Positions 16,666 to 24,057 of a DNA stretch of 44,125 nt are shown here, in pieces. Below the pieces are notes generated by a model. The model made no database searches, had not been told where the DNA came from, and was given only the letters and a program-made list of their open reading frames with translations. Source of the DNA: an uncultured Clostridium sp. Its GTDB lineage: Bacteria > Bacillota > Clostridia > Lachnospirales > Lachnospiraceae. The translations under genes were made by a program, and so were the position numbers. The stretch covers positions 1 to 44,125 of the forward strand of contig UQFC01000010.1 in assembly GCA_900540335.1 (NCBI GenBank). The letters run 5' to 3'. Numbering within the stretch: the first letter of the stretch is position 1; the number at the start of each line of letters is the position of its first letter.

Positions 16666-17895
16666 TTACAGCCGTTCCACCCGGTTGGTCCGCATGGCGC
16701 AGATTTCCACATCGCTGCCAAACCGTTCCCTGATAATGCCTGCTATCTCATCGGTATATCCCGGCGCGGCAATAAGAACCACATCTACAGGATTGGCAAA
16801 AAACTCATCCGGAGCCACAATGGGAAGATGGGAAGCGGGAGCGAATTTTCCCTGCTTAAACGGCGCCGAGTCAATCATATACTCCGCCCGGCTTCCCAAG
16901 GGTGTTGTCGCCGCCAGGGTAAATCCCTGATGACTTGCCCCCCACAGGGCGAAGGTCTTGTCCTCCTGGTGAAGCCGTTCCATCAGTTTCGTGGCCTCAT
17001 CCATCACAATCCGGTATCCGTCTGTCAAAGGCTCTACCGAAACCGTGGCCGCCCCTGAATTCCAGTCCGGATTTGAAGGGTTTTCCGAATTCTCCGCCGC
17101 CGCTTCGTCTTTCCGCTGCGCAGAAGACTCAAAGCTCCAGTGCGGCTTCTTTTTTACCACCATGGAAATCGTATCCCGGTTGATCATCTCCTCTTCCAGT
17201 ACCGCAAAGCCGTATTTTTCCAGAAGAGCCCGCAAGGTTTCAAAGGAATAGTAAGCCAGGTGATCCCGAATCAGCTCATAGTAACTGCCCTGTTCCAGAA
17301 TATACTCCAGAGCAGGCACTGTCACAAGCCCCATGCCGTCTTCGGAAAGATTGTGGTAAATGGCCTCAAGCATAACTCCCGGCTCCGGCTGATGCTCCAG
17401 AAAATTGAAGGATAAAAATACATCAAAGGGGCCGTTCTCAAACTGCTGGTCCGCAGTCTCCGGGAACTCCCGCCAAACCGAAAGACCGGATTTGACCGCC
17501 TCCTCCACTAACTCCTCCCGGTGCTCCATTCCATAAGCCTCCACCGGAAACTCTGTCAGCACCTTCAGAAATTCCCCTCGTCCGCATCCGACTTCAATAA
17601 ACTTCTTTCCATCCAGATGCCAGGTATCAATCAGATGACGGTACTGATTTCTTCTCAGCTCTGTCATTGTGGTGGAGTATCCGCCGGCCCGGATCACATC
17701 TCTGTAATAGGAAACCGGCTGGCAGTCAAACTGTACCAGTCCGCAGCAGCTGCACTGATACAGAGGCAGATCCACCCCCTGATCCTCTTCCACCGTTTCC
17801 CTGTCAGGAATATCCTGAGCGGAAGCCGGCGCCTGTTTTAACGTAAACAGGGCAGTTTCCGGCAGACTATGCCCGCAGGCTATGCAATGTTTCAT
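16666..17895 (-). CDS. Sugar C-methyltransferase (zinc-binding, TylC3-like architecture)
   Basis: A 409-residue SAM-dependent enzyme with the three-part layout of NDP-hexose C-methyltransferases. An N-terminal zinc site has C4-x2-C7 and C48-x2-C51. The central SAM domain has motif I EVGCGRG (101-107) and a later FNFLEH. The C-terminal domain (about 265-409) contains FALWGASHQGFTL and YMIDSAPFKQGKF, typical of the Methyltransf_14 partner fold. Known relatives methylate C3 next to a 4-keto group on deoxysugar nucleotides. ATG 17895 follows GGAGGG, and the gene overlaps the upstream SDR by 29 bases, indicating coupled translation. A small-molecule or acyl substrate is a less likely alternative. 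Confidence 0.85.
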   Translation of the reverse strand: MKHCIACGHSLPETALFTLKQAPASAQDIPDRETVEEDQGVDLPLYQCSCCGLVQFDCQPVSYYRDVIRAGGYSTTMTELRRNQYRHLIDTWHLDGKKFIEVGCGRGEFLKVLTEFPVEAYGMEHREELVEEAVKSGLSVWREFPETADQQFENGPFDVFLSFNFLEHQPEPGVMLEAIYHNLSEDGMGLVTVPALEYILEQGSYYELIRDHLAYYSFETLRALLEKYGFAVLEEEMINRDTISMVVKKKPHWSFESSAQRKDEAAAENSENPSNPDWNSGAATVSVEPLTDGYRIVMDEATKLMERLHQEDKTFALWGASHQGFTLAATTPLGSRAEYMIDSAPFKQGKFAPASHLPIVAPDEFFANPVDVVLIAAPGYTDEIAGIIRERFGSDVEICAMRTNRVERL

Positions 17896-18796
17896 AGATT
17901 CCCTCCGCAAATGTGGTCACAGGTCTCCACCCGGTTTCCCGGCATATTTTCCCGATATCCGGCATCAGATCTGCCGGTCCTTCCGCATTCTGCGGCCGTT
18001 CTCCATATCGAAAGGTTCCCTTATTTCCACATATTTCATACATTTCTTCAATATAGGCCCGCAACGGGCGGGTGTCATTACCTGCAATATTATAGACACC
18101 TGCACGGCCTTCTGTCAACAGGCATACAAGAGCGGCAGCCGTATCTTCAATATAAAGGAAATTCCACATCTGGGTACATTCTCCCAGCTTCATCTCTCCG
18201 CCCCGGCAAAAGGTGTCCAGACAGGTCTGCACCAGGGACCAGGGATGATCCCCCGGCCCGTATACACTGAAAATTCTGGCATGGACATATTCCATATTCA
18301 GCATCCGGCACAGGCCCTCTGCCTGTCTGCCAAAATCCACCTTGGCAATTCCGTATTCCGACACAGGACGGCAGACCATATCCTCTCTCGTTTCCTGATG
18401 GTATACCCCGTATTCTGCCTGAGAACCGGTAAACAGAAACCGGCGGCATCCAAGAGCTGCCGCTGTCCGGACCGCTTCCAGAGAATTTTTCACATTCTCC
18501 TGCTGCACCTCGCGCTTCATCCTGTTGTCGCTTCCGGCGCCGTCCCAGCCAATGTGAAGCCAGACATCTGCTCCAGCTGCTTCCGGAGCCTGCTCCAGCT
18601 TTCTGATTTCCTTCATATCCAGCTCTGCCACTGCCAGCCGCTCTCTGGCTGTTTCCGGCACTGCCTCCCATAAACGGGAAAGATTTTTTGAGCCGGGCCG
18701 GACTACTCCGCAGACCTGATGTCCCTGCTGCAGAAGCAGACGCACTGCCGCAGTTCCGATAAAGCTGGTAGCTCCTGTTACAATTACTTTCATCAT
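17867..18796 (-). CDS. NAD-dependent sugar epimerase/reductase (SDR), copy 1
   Basis: A 309-residue extended SDR with VTGATSFIGTA at the N-terminus and EYGIAK as the catalytic YxxxK. It shares IFSVYGPGDHPWS, WNFLYIEDTAAAL and NDTRPLRAYIEE with the other SDR of the locus; the two are ancient paralogs rather than a recent duplication. AAAGGA precedes two adjacent ATG codons (18796 and 18793); either may be used. It starts 8 bases after the TPP enzyme stop and its 3' end overlaps the methyltransferase start. Probable role: reduction or epimerisation of a keto-sugar nucleotide made by its neighbours. Confidence 0.88.
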   Translation of the reverse strand: MMKVIVTGATSFIGTAAVRLLLQQGHQVCGVVRPGSKNLSRLWEAVPETARERLAVAELDMKEIRKLEQAPEAAGADVWLHIGWDGAGSDNRMKREVQQENVKNSLEAVRTAAALGCRRFLFTGSQAEYGVYHQETREDMVCRPVSEYGIAKVDFGRQAEGLCRMLNMEYVHARIFSVYGPGDHPWSLVQTCLDTFCRGGEMKLGECTQMWNFLYIEDTAAALVCLLTEGRAGVYNIAGNDTRPLRAYIEEMYEICGNKGTFRYGERPQNAEGPADLMPDIGKICRETGWRPVTTFAEGIYETLHSLRA

Positions 18797-18804
18797 TCTG
18801 TCCT

Positions 18805-20781
18805 TTACTCTTTGATTCTCGGAATAATCATCATGGCATCCATCTCTTCCTCGGGAAGGAACGGAGACAAATCCTCCAGAGGCGGGGAAACCATGGTTCC
18901 GTCCGGAAGACGCTTTGCTGAGGATTTCGGCTCAAAATTCTGATCCCTTGTCACAAATACCTCGCAGATTGCCGGTCCCTCCAATGCCAGTGTCTTCTCC
19001 ACCGCTTCGCCCAGCTCCCTGTTGCAGCAGGCTCTGACATAAGGATAACCGTAAGCCGCCGCCAGCTTTTCCATATCCGGGAAGCTTAAATCATGGCTGT
19101 CTTCGCCAATTCCCACTAACGGCTCCCCAAAGAAGTTTTTCTGAGTCTGACGGATGGAATGATAGCCGCCATTGTTAATCAGGAAAATCTTAATCGGCAT
19201 TCTGTGATGAATAATCGTCTGCAGCTCCTGAAGATTCATCTGAATACTTCCATCTCCGGTCAGCAGGATAATATCCTCTCTGGCTGACGGCTCTTCCTGA
19301 TATTCCGGATCCCGGGAAGCCATACAGGCTCCGATAGCCGCCGGAAGATCATATCCCATAGAAGCAATGGCAGAATTGGTAATAAACCGCTGGCCCTTTT
19401 TTATAATATAGGCATGACCGCCGGCTACACAGGCAGAACCGTTTCCCACCACCGTAATCTGATTCTCCTTCAGGCGGCTGCTTAATTCCTCTACCAGCGC
19501 ATAGACATTGGCCTCCTGTCCCGCCACCTCTTTCCTGTGCTTTGGAAGAACCACAGGATACCGCTCTTTCCACATCCGGCAGGTTTCATTCCAGTTCATT
19601 CCCGGAAGTCCCTCTCCGCCGTCAAATACAGGCAGATTTCCTTCTCCTGCTGCAGCTTCCTCCCGCAGCACCTCTGCCATGGTCTCCAGCAGATCCTTTG
19701 CATCTGCATGAACTGCCATATCCGTGTGAACGCTGGGCTTTTTCAGCTCCTCTGCGTCTGCGTCACAATAAATGATCCAGGCTTCCCTTGCCCAGGTTTT
19801 ATAATTATATCCCACCTGGCGGATACTGAGACGGCTTCCCACAGAAAATACCAGGTCGCTGTTCTGAACAGCCAGATTGCCCGGGCGATCTCCCATATTG
19901 CCGGCTCTTCCTGTATACAGAGGATGTTCATCCGGAATGCAGTCCTGACTGTTCCAGCCGGTTACCACAGGAATCCCCAGCATATCTGCAACCTCCAGAA
20001 AGACCTGATGAGCCCCTGCAATGCGGATTCCGTTTCCTGCATTCAGTACAGGACGGCGGGCCTGACGAATCTTCTCCAGAATTGTCCGGACGGTCTCTTT
20101 GCTGACCTTCGGAGGCAGAACCTGACGGCGCTCTCCCTTCCCCGCAGCATCTTCTTCAATTCCATACCGAGCCTGTCCCTCTGCCAGGGCCCAGCCGGTT
20201 CCGCCGGCCTCGTAATCAGCAGGATCAAACCCGATCAGCTCCTCCGGTTCCACAAACGCGCCCTGAACATTCAGCGGAATATCCAGCCATGCAGGTCCCG
20301 GACGTCCGGACTTGGCCAGATAAAGCGCCTTTTCCAGACAATAACGAATCCGCATCGGATCCACCACCATCTCACTGTATTTTGTCATGCAGTCAATGGA
20401 TTTTGTAATATCAAATTCCTGATCCCCCATAGCCCGGATCCCCAGCCCGGTCCAACGGGCAGTGGTATCATAGCGAACCTGTCCTGATAAAACCAGCATG
20501 GGAATGGAATCCAGCCATCCGCCGACAACTCCGGTAATCGCATTGGTTCCCCCCGGTCCCGTAGTCACACACAAAGCCGCAATTTTATTGTGAATTCTGG
20601 CATAAGCCTCAGCCGCCATGGCGCAGGCCTGCTCGTGGTGCTGATAAAGGCAATGAAGCCTCGGCTGATGTCCCAGAGCATCATTTAAATGCATGGCTCC
20701 TCCCCCGGTCACGGTAAAGACCTGGTTAATTCCGTTTTCCGTCAGTTTTTGTGCAATGTAATTGGATACCTTTACTTTCAT
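18805..20781 (-). CDS. TPP-dependent acetolactate-synthase-like enzyme of the glycan locus
   Basis: A 658-residue thiamine-diphosphate enzyme with the three-domain acetohydroxyacid synthase layout. The catalytic Glu50 is in YQHHEQACAMAAEAYAR. The TPP/Mg motif runs from TGDGS (near 507) to INNGGY about 30 residues on. No small regulatory subunit or ilv gene is nearby. Instead it heads a run of sugar genes, the setting of YerE-type enzymes that transfer a two-carbon unit from pyruvate to a 4-keto sugar nucleotide. It is longer than housekeeping IlvB (about 550-600). The ATG follows AAAGGAG at 8-9 nt. A genuine acetolactate synthase role is possible but does not fit the context. Confidence 0.85.
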   Translation of the reverse strand: MKVKVSNYIAQKLTENGINQVFTVTGGGAMHLNDALGHQPRLHCLYQHHEQACAMAAEAYARIHNKIAALCVTTGPGGTNAITGVVGGWLDSIPMLVLSGQVRYDTTARWTGLGIRAMGDQEFDITKSIDCMTKYSEMVVDPMRIRYCLEKALYLAKSGRPGPAWLDIPLNVQGAFVEPEELIGFDPADYEAGGTGWALAEGQARYGIEEDAAGKGERRQVLPPKVSKETVRTILEKIRQARRPVLNAGNGIRIAGAHQVFLEVADMLGIPVVTGWNSQDCIPDEHPLYTGRAGNMGDRPGNLAVQNSDLVFSVGSRLSIRQVGYNYKTWAREAWIIYCDADAEELKKPSVHTDMAVHADAKDLLETMAEVLREEAAAGEGNLPVFDGGEGLPGMNWNETCRMWKERYPVVLPKHRKEVAGQEANVYALVEELSSRLKENQITVVGNGSACVAGGHAYIIKKGQRFITNSAIASMGYDLPAAIGACMASRDPEYQEEPSAREDIILLTGDGSIQMNLQELQTIIHHRMPIKIFLINNGGYHSIRQTQKNFFGEPLVGIGEDSHDLSFPDMEKLAAAYGYPYVRACCNRELGEAVEKTLALEGPAICEVFVTRDQNFEPKSSAKRLPDGTMVSPPLEDLSPFLPEEEMDAMMIIPRIKE

Positions 20782-20840
20782 CGGGAAGTCTCCTTTCTCC
20801 TTCTTCGTCTGCTCCTTTTCCGGCAGACTGTTCTGCGGCT

Positions 20841-20846
20841 AGTATA
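20841..20846 (-). promoter_or_regulatory. Promoter of the glycan operon (extended -10)
   Basis: TGGTATACT on the minus strand is an extended -10 (TGn-TATACT), about 60 nt upstream of the TPP-enzyme ATG; the -35 is poor. The rest of the gap to 21035 contains the divergent promoter at 20949. No TPP riboswitch or T-box is recognisable. Confidence 0.5.
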
Positions 20847-20948
20847 CCATAGTTTCCCGTTTCTTGCACGAATTTATTGCCCCCCGGAACCGGCAGCCCC
20901 TCTCATCCTTCTCTTCCACCCTGTACCAGCGCTTCCAGTAACCCTCAC

Positions 20949-20977
20949 TTTTCAAACTGCGCTTTATCCGTTATACT
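20949..20977 (+). promoter_or_regulatory. Promoter for the 445-residue wall-binding protein gene
   Basis: TTTTCA (20949-20954... read as tttt-ca) with a 17-nt spacer to TATACT (20972-20977), 58 nt upstream of the ATG. The same TTTTCA-17-TATAGT layout precedes the 49-residue protein gene at 23227-23255. Confidence 0.5.
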
Positions 20978-21035
20978 GGCCAGGTAATGCAAACACGGAT
21001 TTTCGGCCACACGAAAAAAGGAGAGTAAACAATTT

Positions 21036-22373
21036 ATGAGAAAAGAATGCAAAATTCTGGCTGTATTATCCACCGCTGCAGTAATGACAGCGGTAACCCC
21101 TTCTGTCTTTGTTCCCGGTCTGGTTCAGACCGCCTTTGCCGCTTCCGCCGGATGGGTGGAGGAGGACGGTTCCCTTCGCTATAAGGACAGCGACGGCTAC
21201 TATCTGACCGATTCCTGGAAAAAGAAAGACAATCAGTGGTACTATTTAGATGAAGACGGACACATTACCCGTTCCTCCCAGGTGGATGAATACTATGTGG
21301 ACGAGGAAGGCAAGCGGGTTTCCAACCAGTGGGTCAGCGTAAGCAACGAGGACGAATGGGATGACGAAATGCCGGAAACCAGCTGGTATTACTATGGAAA
21401 AGACGGCAAATCCGTGGTCTCCAGATGGCAGACCATTGATGGCAAAGACTATTACTTTAATGAAGAAGGCCATATGCAGACCGGAAAGCTGGAATTAAAC
21501 GGCTTTCACTATTACCTGGGCGATGAAAACGACGGCGTGATGAAAACCGGCTGGATTCAGCTGGAAAACGAGGACGAGTATGCCGATGAGGACATGGTAT
21601 GGCACTACTTTGACAGCAACGGACGCATGGTTATGAACCAGGTGGACCGGAAAATAGACGGAAACTACTATACCTTTGAAAACGGAATTCTCCAGACCGG
21701 CTGGTACCGGCTTCCGGCAGATGAGACAGCAACGGACTCCAACGCTTCCGGCCCGGCTATTGCCTCCTATCAGTATTATGAGGAAAATGGAAAACGTGCC
21801 GACGGCTGGTATCAGATTGAGGGCGCACCGGAAATCAGCGAAGAAGGGGAAATCTTTACCTTTTTCTTTAAAAAAGGCGTTCCCCATCATGCGTCTGCAG
21901 AAGGCGTAGAGGTATTTTCCGTTGACTCCAAACGCTATGGCTTCAATCACCGGGGCGAGCTGGTGACGGGGCTTCAGCAGGTCCGCACAGAAGACGGAAT
22001 CTTCAATTTCTACTTTGGAGAGGAAGGCATTATGAGAACCGGAAAGCAGTCCATCTACGATGAGGATCTGGGTGAAAATCAGACCTGGTTCTTCTACACA
22101 GACGGAAGCAGCAAGGGCCGCGGCTATCACGGAATCCGCGACAACAGCGTTTACCGCCAGGGACTGCGCTTAAGCGCCGACCGTGACCTGAAATATGCAC
22201 CTGTGGAGCTGGACGGAGTCTCCTATCTGGTCAATGCCTCCGGAACTATCCAGAGAGCATCTTCCTCCTCCAAATCCCACACAAGACCGGAGCTGGGAGC
22301 TGGCTACAAGGATATTTCCGACACCAATGACAAGGTCTGGACTGTTGACACCAACGGAATCATTCTTCCGTAA
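21036..22373 (+). CDS. Secreted protein with cell-wall-binding (choline-binding-type) repeats
   Basis: A 445-residue exported protein. The signal peptide runs to about residue 36 (KILAVLSTAAVMTAVTPSVF then AFAAS). Nearly all of the mature part consists of degenerate aromatic repeats of the wall-binding type: GWVEEDGSLRYKDSDGYY, NQWYYLDEDGHI, TSWYYYGKDGK, YYFNEEGHMQTG and so on. No separate catalytic domain is visible, so it is probably a surface adhesin or structural wall protein rather than a hydrolase. GAGAG precedes the ATG. It diverges from the glycan operon across about 250 bases, and the glycan could be its ligand, although that is inference. A strong terminator follows at 22464. Confidence 0.85.
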   Translation: MRKECKILAVLSTAAVMTAVTPSVFVPGLVQTAFAASAGWVEEDGSLRYKDSDGYYLTDSWKKKDNQWYYLDEDGHITRSSQVDEYYVDEEGKRVSNQWVSVSNEDEWDDEMPETSWYYYGKDGKSVVSRWQTIDGKDYYFNEEGHMQTGKLELNGFHYYLGDENDGVMKTGWIQLENEDEYADEDMVWHYFDSNGRMVMNQVDRKIDGNYYTFENGILQTGWYRLPADETATDSNASGPAIASYQYYEENGKRADGWYQIEGAPEISEEGEIFTFFFKKGVPHHASAEGVEVFSVDSKRYGFNHRGELVTGLQQVRTEDGIFNFYFGEEGIMRTGKQSIYDEDLGENQTWFFYTDGSSKGRGYHGIRDNSVYRQGLRLSADRDLKYAPVELDGVSYLVNASGTIQRASSSSKSHTRPELGAGYKDISDTNDKVWTVDTNGIILP

Positions 22374-22442
22374 CTGACCGCTTCTGCACTTTGGGACAGA
22401 TACGTTTGCATCCCTGTTTTTATTATCCGTTCAAACAATCCT

Positions 22443-22457
22443 AGGACGTAATTTCCT
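22443..22457. repeat. AGGACGTAATTTCCT hairpin apex, second copy
   Basis: The 15-nt apex is identical to that at 62-76, flanked by a weaker, imperfect stem (GTTC...GAAC). It lies directly upstream of the terminator at 22464-22490, as the first copy lies next to a terminator. Confidence 0.65.
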
Positions 22458-22463
22458 ATGGAA

Positions 22464-22490
22464 CAAAAAAAGGGCTTTCCGCCCTTTTTT
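22464..22490 (+). terminator. Intrinsic terminator after the wall-binding protein gene
   Basis: AAAAAAAGGGC, a 5-nt loop, then GCCCTTTTTT: a compact stem with a clear U-tract, usable in both directions. Confidence 0.9.
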
Positions 22491-22578
22491 GCTGTTTTCA
22501 AAACTTTTTTCATTTATTTGTTACATATTCCGGTCTGATTCGTCATATATAAAGACTATAAGTAGGAGTGTATAAAAA

Positions 22579-22998
22579 ATGAATAAGTTATCTGTATATT
22601 ATTGTCCCAAATGCGGACGCTATGCCTATGTTCAGCAGGATTCCCTTATTTCCTGCTCCGCCTGCAGCCATGAAATGAAGCTGTTATCTGTTCCCTGCGC
22701 GGAATTCATGCGTCTTTCTCCGGAAAAACGCAATGTTCTGATTCTGGACCACATTCTGTCTGAAGCCAGACAGATTTCCTCCGACGCCGCTTCCGAGCCG
22801 GACAGCCTTTGCCTCACCGGTTCCTGCACCTATCGCCATATGTTTTTCGCCATGAATATGCGCCTTCATGAGCTTCAGCAGGAAAATCAGCAGCTGAATC
22901 ATACCGTTGACTGGATGCACCAGACTATCTGGAAGCTGCTCTCCCGCAATAAAGAGCTGGAAAAACGTCTGGAACACAACTGTTCCGGCAGCAGCTGA
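22579..22998 (+). CDS. Zinc-ribbon / coiled-coil protein, function unknown
   Basis: A 139-residue cytoplasmic protein that I cannot assign to a function. Residues 9-40 form a C4 zinc ribbon (YYCPKCGRYAY and SCSACSHEM). Residues 41-75 are a short linker with LSPEKRNVLILDHIL. The C-terminus (about 90-135) is a predicted coiled coil with LHELQQENQQLN, then MHQTIWKLL. An RBS GGAG sits 10 nt before the ATG. Its coiled coil resembles that of the 49-residue protein encoded convergently 36 bases downstream, with one heptad missing. The ribbon could bind nucleic acid or protein; neither is demonstrated. Confidence 0.78.
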   Translation: MNKLSVYYCPKCGRYAYVQQDSLISCSACSHEMKLLSVPCAEFMRLSPEKRNVLILDHILSEARQISSDAASEPDSLCLTGSCTYRHMFFAMNMRLHELQQENQQLNHTVDWMHQTIWKLLSRNKELEKRLEHNCSGSS

Positions 22999-23034
22999 GC
23001 TTTTCCTGCTCCGGCACATCCCTGTCTGTTTTTT

Positions 23035-23184
23035 CTAATTTTTTACTCCTGTAACATATTCCTCTATCAGCCTGTTTAAGGTTCTGTTCATCTGAACCAG
23101 GGTATCCAGAAGAATTTCCCTGTCCTCCTTCAATTTCCTGTTCTCTTCTGTCAGCCTTTCCAATGTCATATTTCTGTCATCCAT
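23035..23184 (-). CDS. 49-residue coiled-coil small protein
   Basis: A small acidic/basic helical protein starting MDDRNMTLERLTEENRKLK. It is almost entirely heptad-like, with no signal peptide or membrane segment. The start at 23184 is preferred over the 95-residue frame: GGGGCGG lies upstream, and a promoter (TTTTCA-17-TATAGT, 23255-23227) would place the transcript start near 23220, inside the longer frame. The block L..L..EN..L ... M..T(L/I)..L matches the zinc-ribbon protein at 22579 with one extra heptad, so the two may interact or share origin. The convergent stop codons are 36 bases apart. Confidence 0.62.
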   Translation of the reverse strand: MDDRNMTLERLTEENRKLKEDREILLDTLVQMNRTLNRLIEEYVTGVKN

Positions 23185-23226
23185 ACTCCATCCGCCCCTT
23201 TTTCTGAATTTATGCATGTAAGAACC

Positions 23227-23255
23227 ACTATACGTCCTTTTGTCGTATTTGAAAA
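23227..23255 (-). promoter_or_regulatory. Promoter for the 49-residue protein gene
   Basis: TTTTCA (23255-23250), 17-nt spacer, TATAGT (23232-23227) on the minus strand. This supports the short form of the downstream small gene. Confidence 0.55.
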
Positions 23256-23346
23256 GGAAAATCTGTCGCAAAAAGCGACAAAGTATTTCTGTTTTTAACG
23301 ATTTTCTTACGATCTCGGTCAATTCCTTACAATCCTTCTCCGAGTA

Positions 23347-23375
23347 TTGCCAGATAGGACCCCTGTTGCTATAAT
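23347..23375 (+). promoter_or_regulatory. Strong promoter for the 107-residue wall-binding protein gene
   Basis: TTGCCA (23347-23352), 17-nt spacer, TATAAT (23370-23375) with an extended TGC in front. It is the closest match to consensus in the window. The leader to the ATG is about 70 nt. Confidence 0.8.
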
Positions 23376-23451
23376 AAAATCAGAAACCGGTCAGACATAT
23401 CAGTGTGATCGGATCCCCCAATCAGCATAAAACAAAGGAAGGTGAACTGTC

Positions 23452-23775
23452 ATGAAAAAGAATACAGGAGCAGCGCTGGCCCTGGCCGTTGCCTGCAGCC
23501 TTCTCAGCGTATTCCCCGCATTAGCCGGAGAATGGCGCCAGACAGAAGATAAAGAGTGGCAATACATTCAGGATGATGGTACAAAAGCGACCGGATGGCT
23601 GGAGGTAGACGGCAACCGATACTATCTGGATGAGAATGGCAACCGAAAATCTGACTACTGGTACAAGGAAAACGGAGCCTGGTACTATCTGGACGAAGAT
23701 GGTGTGATGGCTAAGAATACCTGGATCGATAATTATTATGTGGACAGTACAGGGCGCTTCGAGAAGAAGCGTTAA
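23452..23775 (+). CDS. Small secreted cell-wall-binding repeat protein
   Basis: A 107-residue exported protein. The signal peptide (residues 1-25) ends FPALAG. The mature 80 residues are three to four aromatic wall-binding repeats (EWRQTEDKEWQYIQDDG, GNRYYLDENG, GAWYYLDEDGV). There is no other domain, so it is essentially a free wall-binding module. A GGAAGGTG-type RBS and a near-consensus promoter suggest high expression. Terminator and AGGA-type hairpin follow immediately. Possible roles include wall decoration or competition for binding sites with the larger repeat protein at 21036; neither is shown by sequence. Confidence 0.82.
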   Translation: MKKNTGAALALAVACSLLSVFPALAGEWRQTEDKEWQYIQDDGTKATGWLEVDGNRYYLDENGNRKSDYWYKENGAWYYLDEDGVMAKNTWIDNYYVDSTGRFEKKR

Positions 23776-23777
23776 GG

Positions 23778-23807
23778 AGACAGGGGCCGCAAGGTTCCTG
23801 TCTTTTT
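23778..23807 (+). terminator. Intrinsic terminator after the 107-residue protein gene
   Basis: AGACAGG (23778-23784) pairs with CCTGTCT (23797-23803), followed by TTTT. The U-tract is also the left arm of the next hairpin. Confidence 0.85.
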
Positions 23808-23833
23808 CGTAGGAATTTATATCCTGCGAAAAA
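23803..23833. repeat. Hairpin with AGGA-ATTTATA-TCCT apex, third member
   Basis: TTTTTCGTAGGA (23803-23814) pairs with TCCTGCGAAAAA (23822-23833) with one G-T pair around a 7-nt loop. It has the same stem-closing AGGA/TCCT and loop length as the hairpins at 51-87 and 22443, but a different loop. The remaining gap to 24057 is AT-rich and holds the promoter at 23982. Confidence 0.7.
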
Positions 23834-23981
23834 CACTCCGCAGAAAGTTCCATACGGCGGAGGCGAATTTTTCCGGAGAATTGTTCTGCTGCAGGAAAAA
23901 AGCCCGCAATCAAGCTTCTTTCTTGCATTTTTATGAAGTTTCTATTATTAAAACGTCATACAATCTTCATATTTTATCTAG

Positions 23982-24010
23982 TTGTGCAGATTTTCTATTT
24001 ATGATATGCT
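23982..24010 (+). promoter_or_regulatory. Putative promoter for the 329-residue secreted protein gene
   Basis: TTGTGC (23982-23987), 17-nt spacer, TATGCT (24005-24010), about 48 nt upstream of the ATG. Confidence 0.5.
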
Positions 24011-24057
24011 TTTAACATCGGTACAACAAATGAGATTATTACAGGAGGTATTATTAT

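Noticed and set aside
17882..18673. Plus-strand frame of 263 codons opposite the SDR gene
   Set aside because: It is a shadow of the SDR coding sequence; the minus strand carries the Rossmann and YxxxK motifs.
20782..21035. TPP riboswitch or T-box upstream of the TPP enzyme
   Set aside because: No THI-box or T-box core is recognisable; the region holds two divergent promoters and nothing structured.
23185..23322. 46-codon N-terminal extension of the 49-residue coiled-coil protein
   Set aside because: The inferred promoter lies inside the extension, so the transcript could not encode it.
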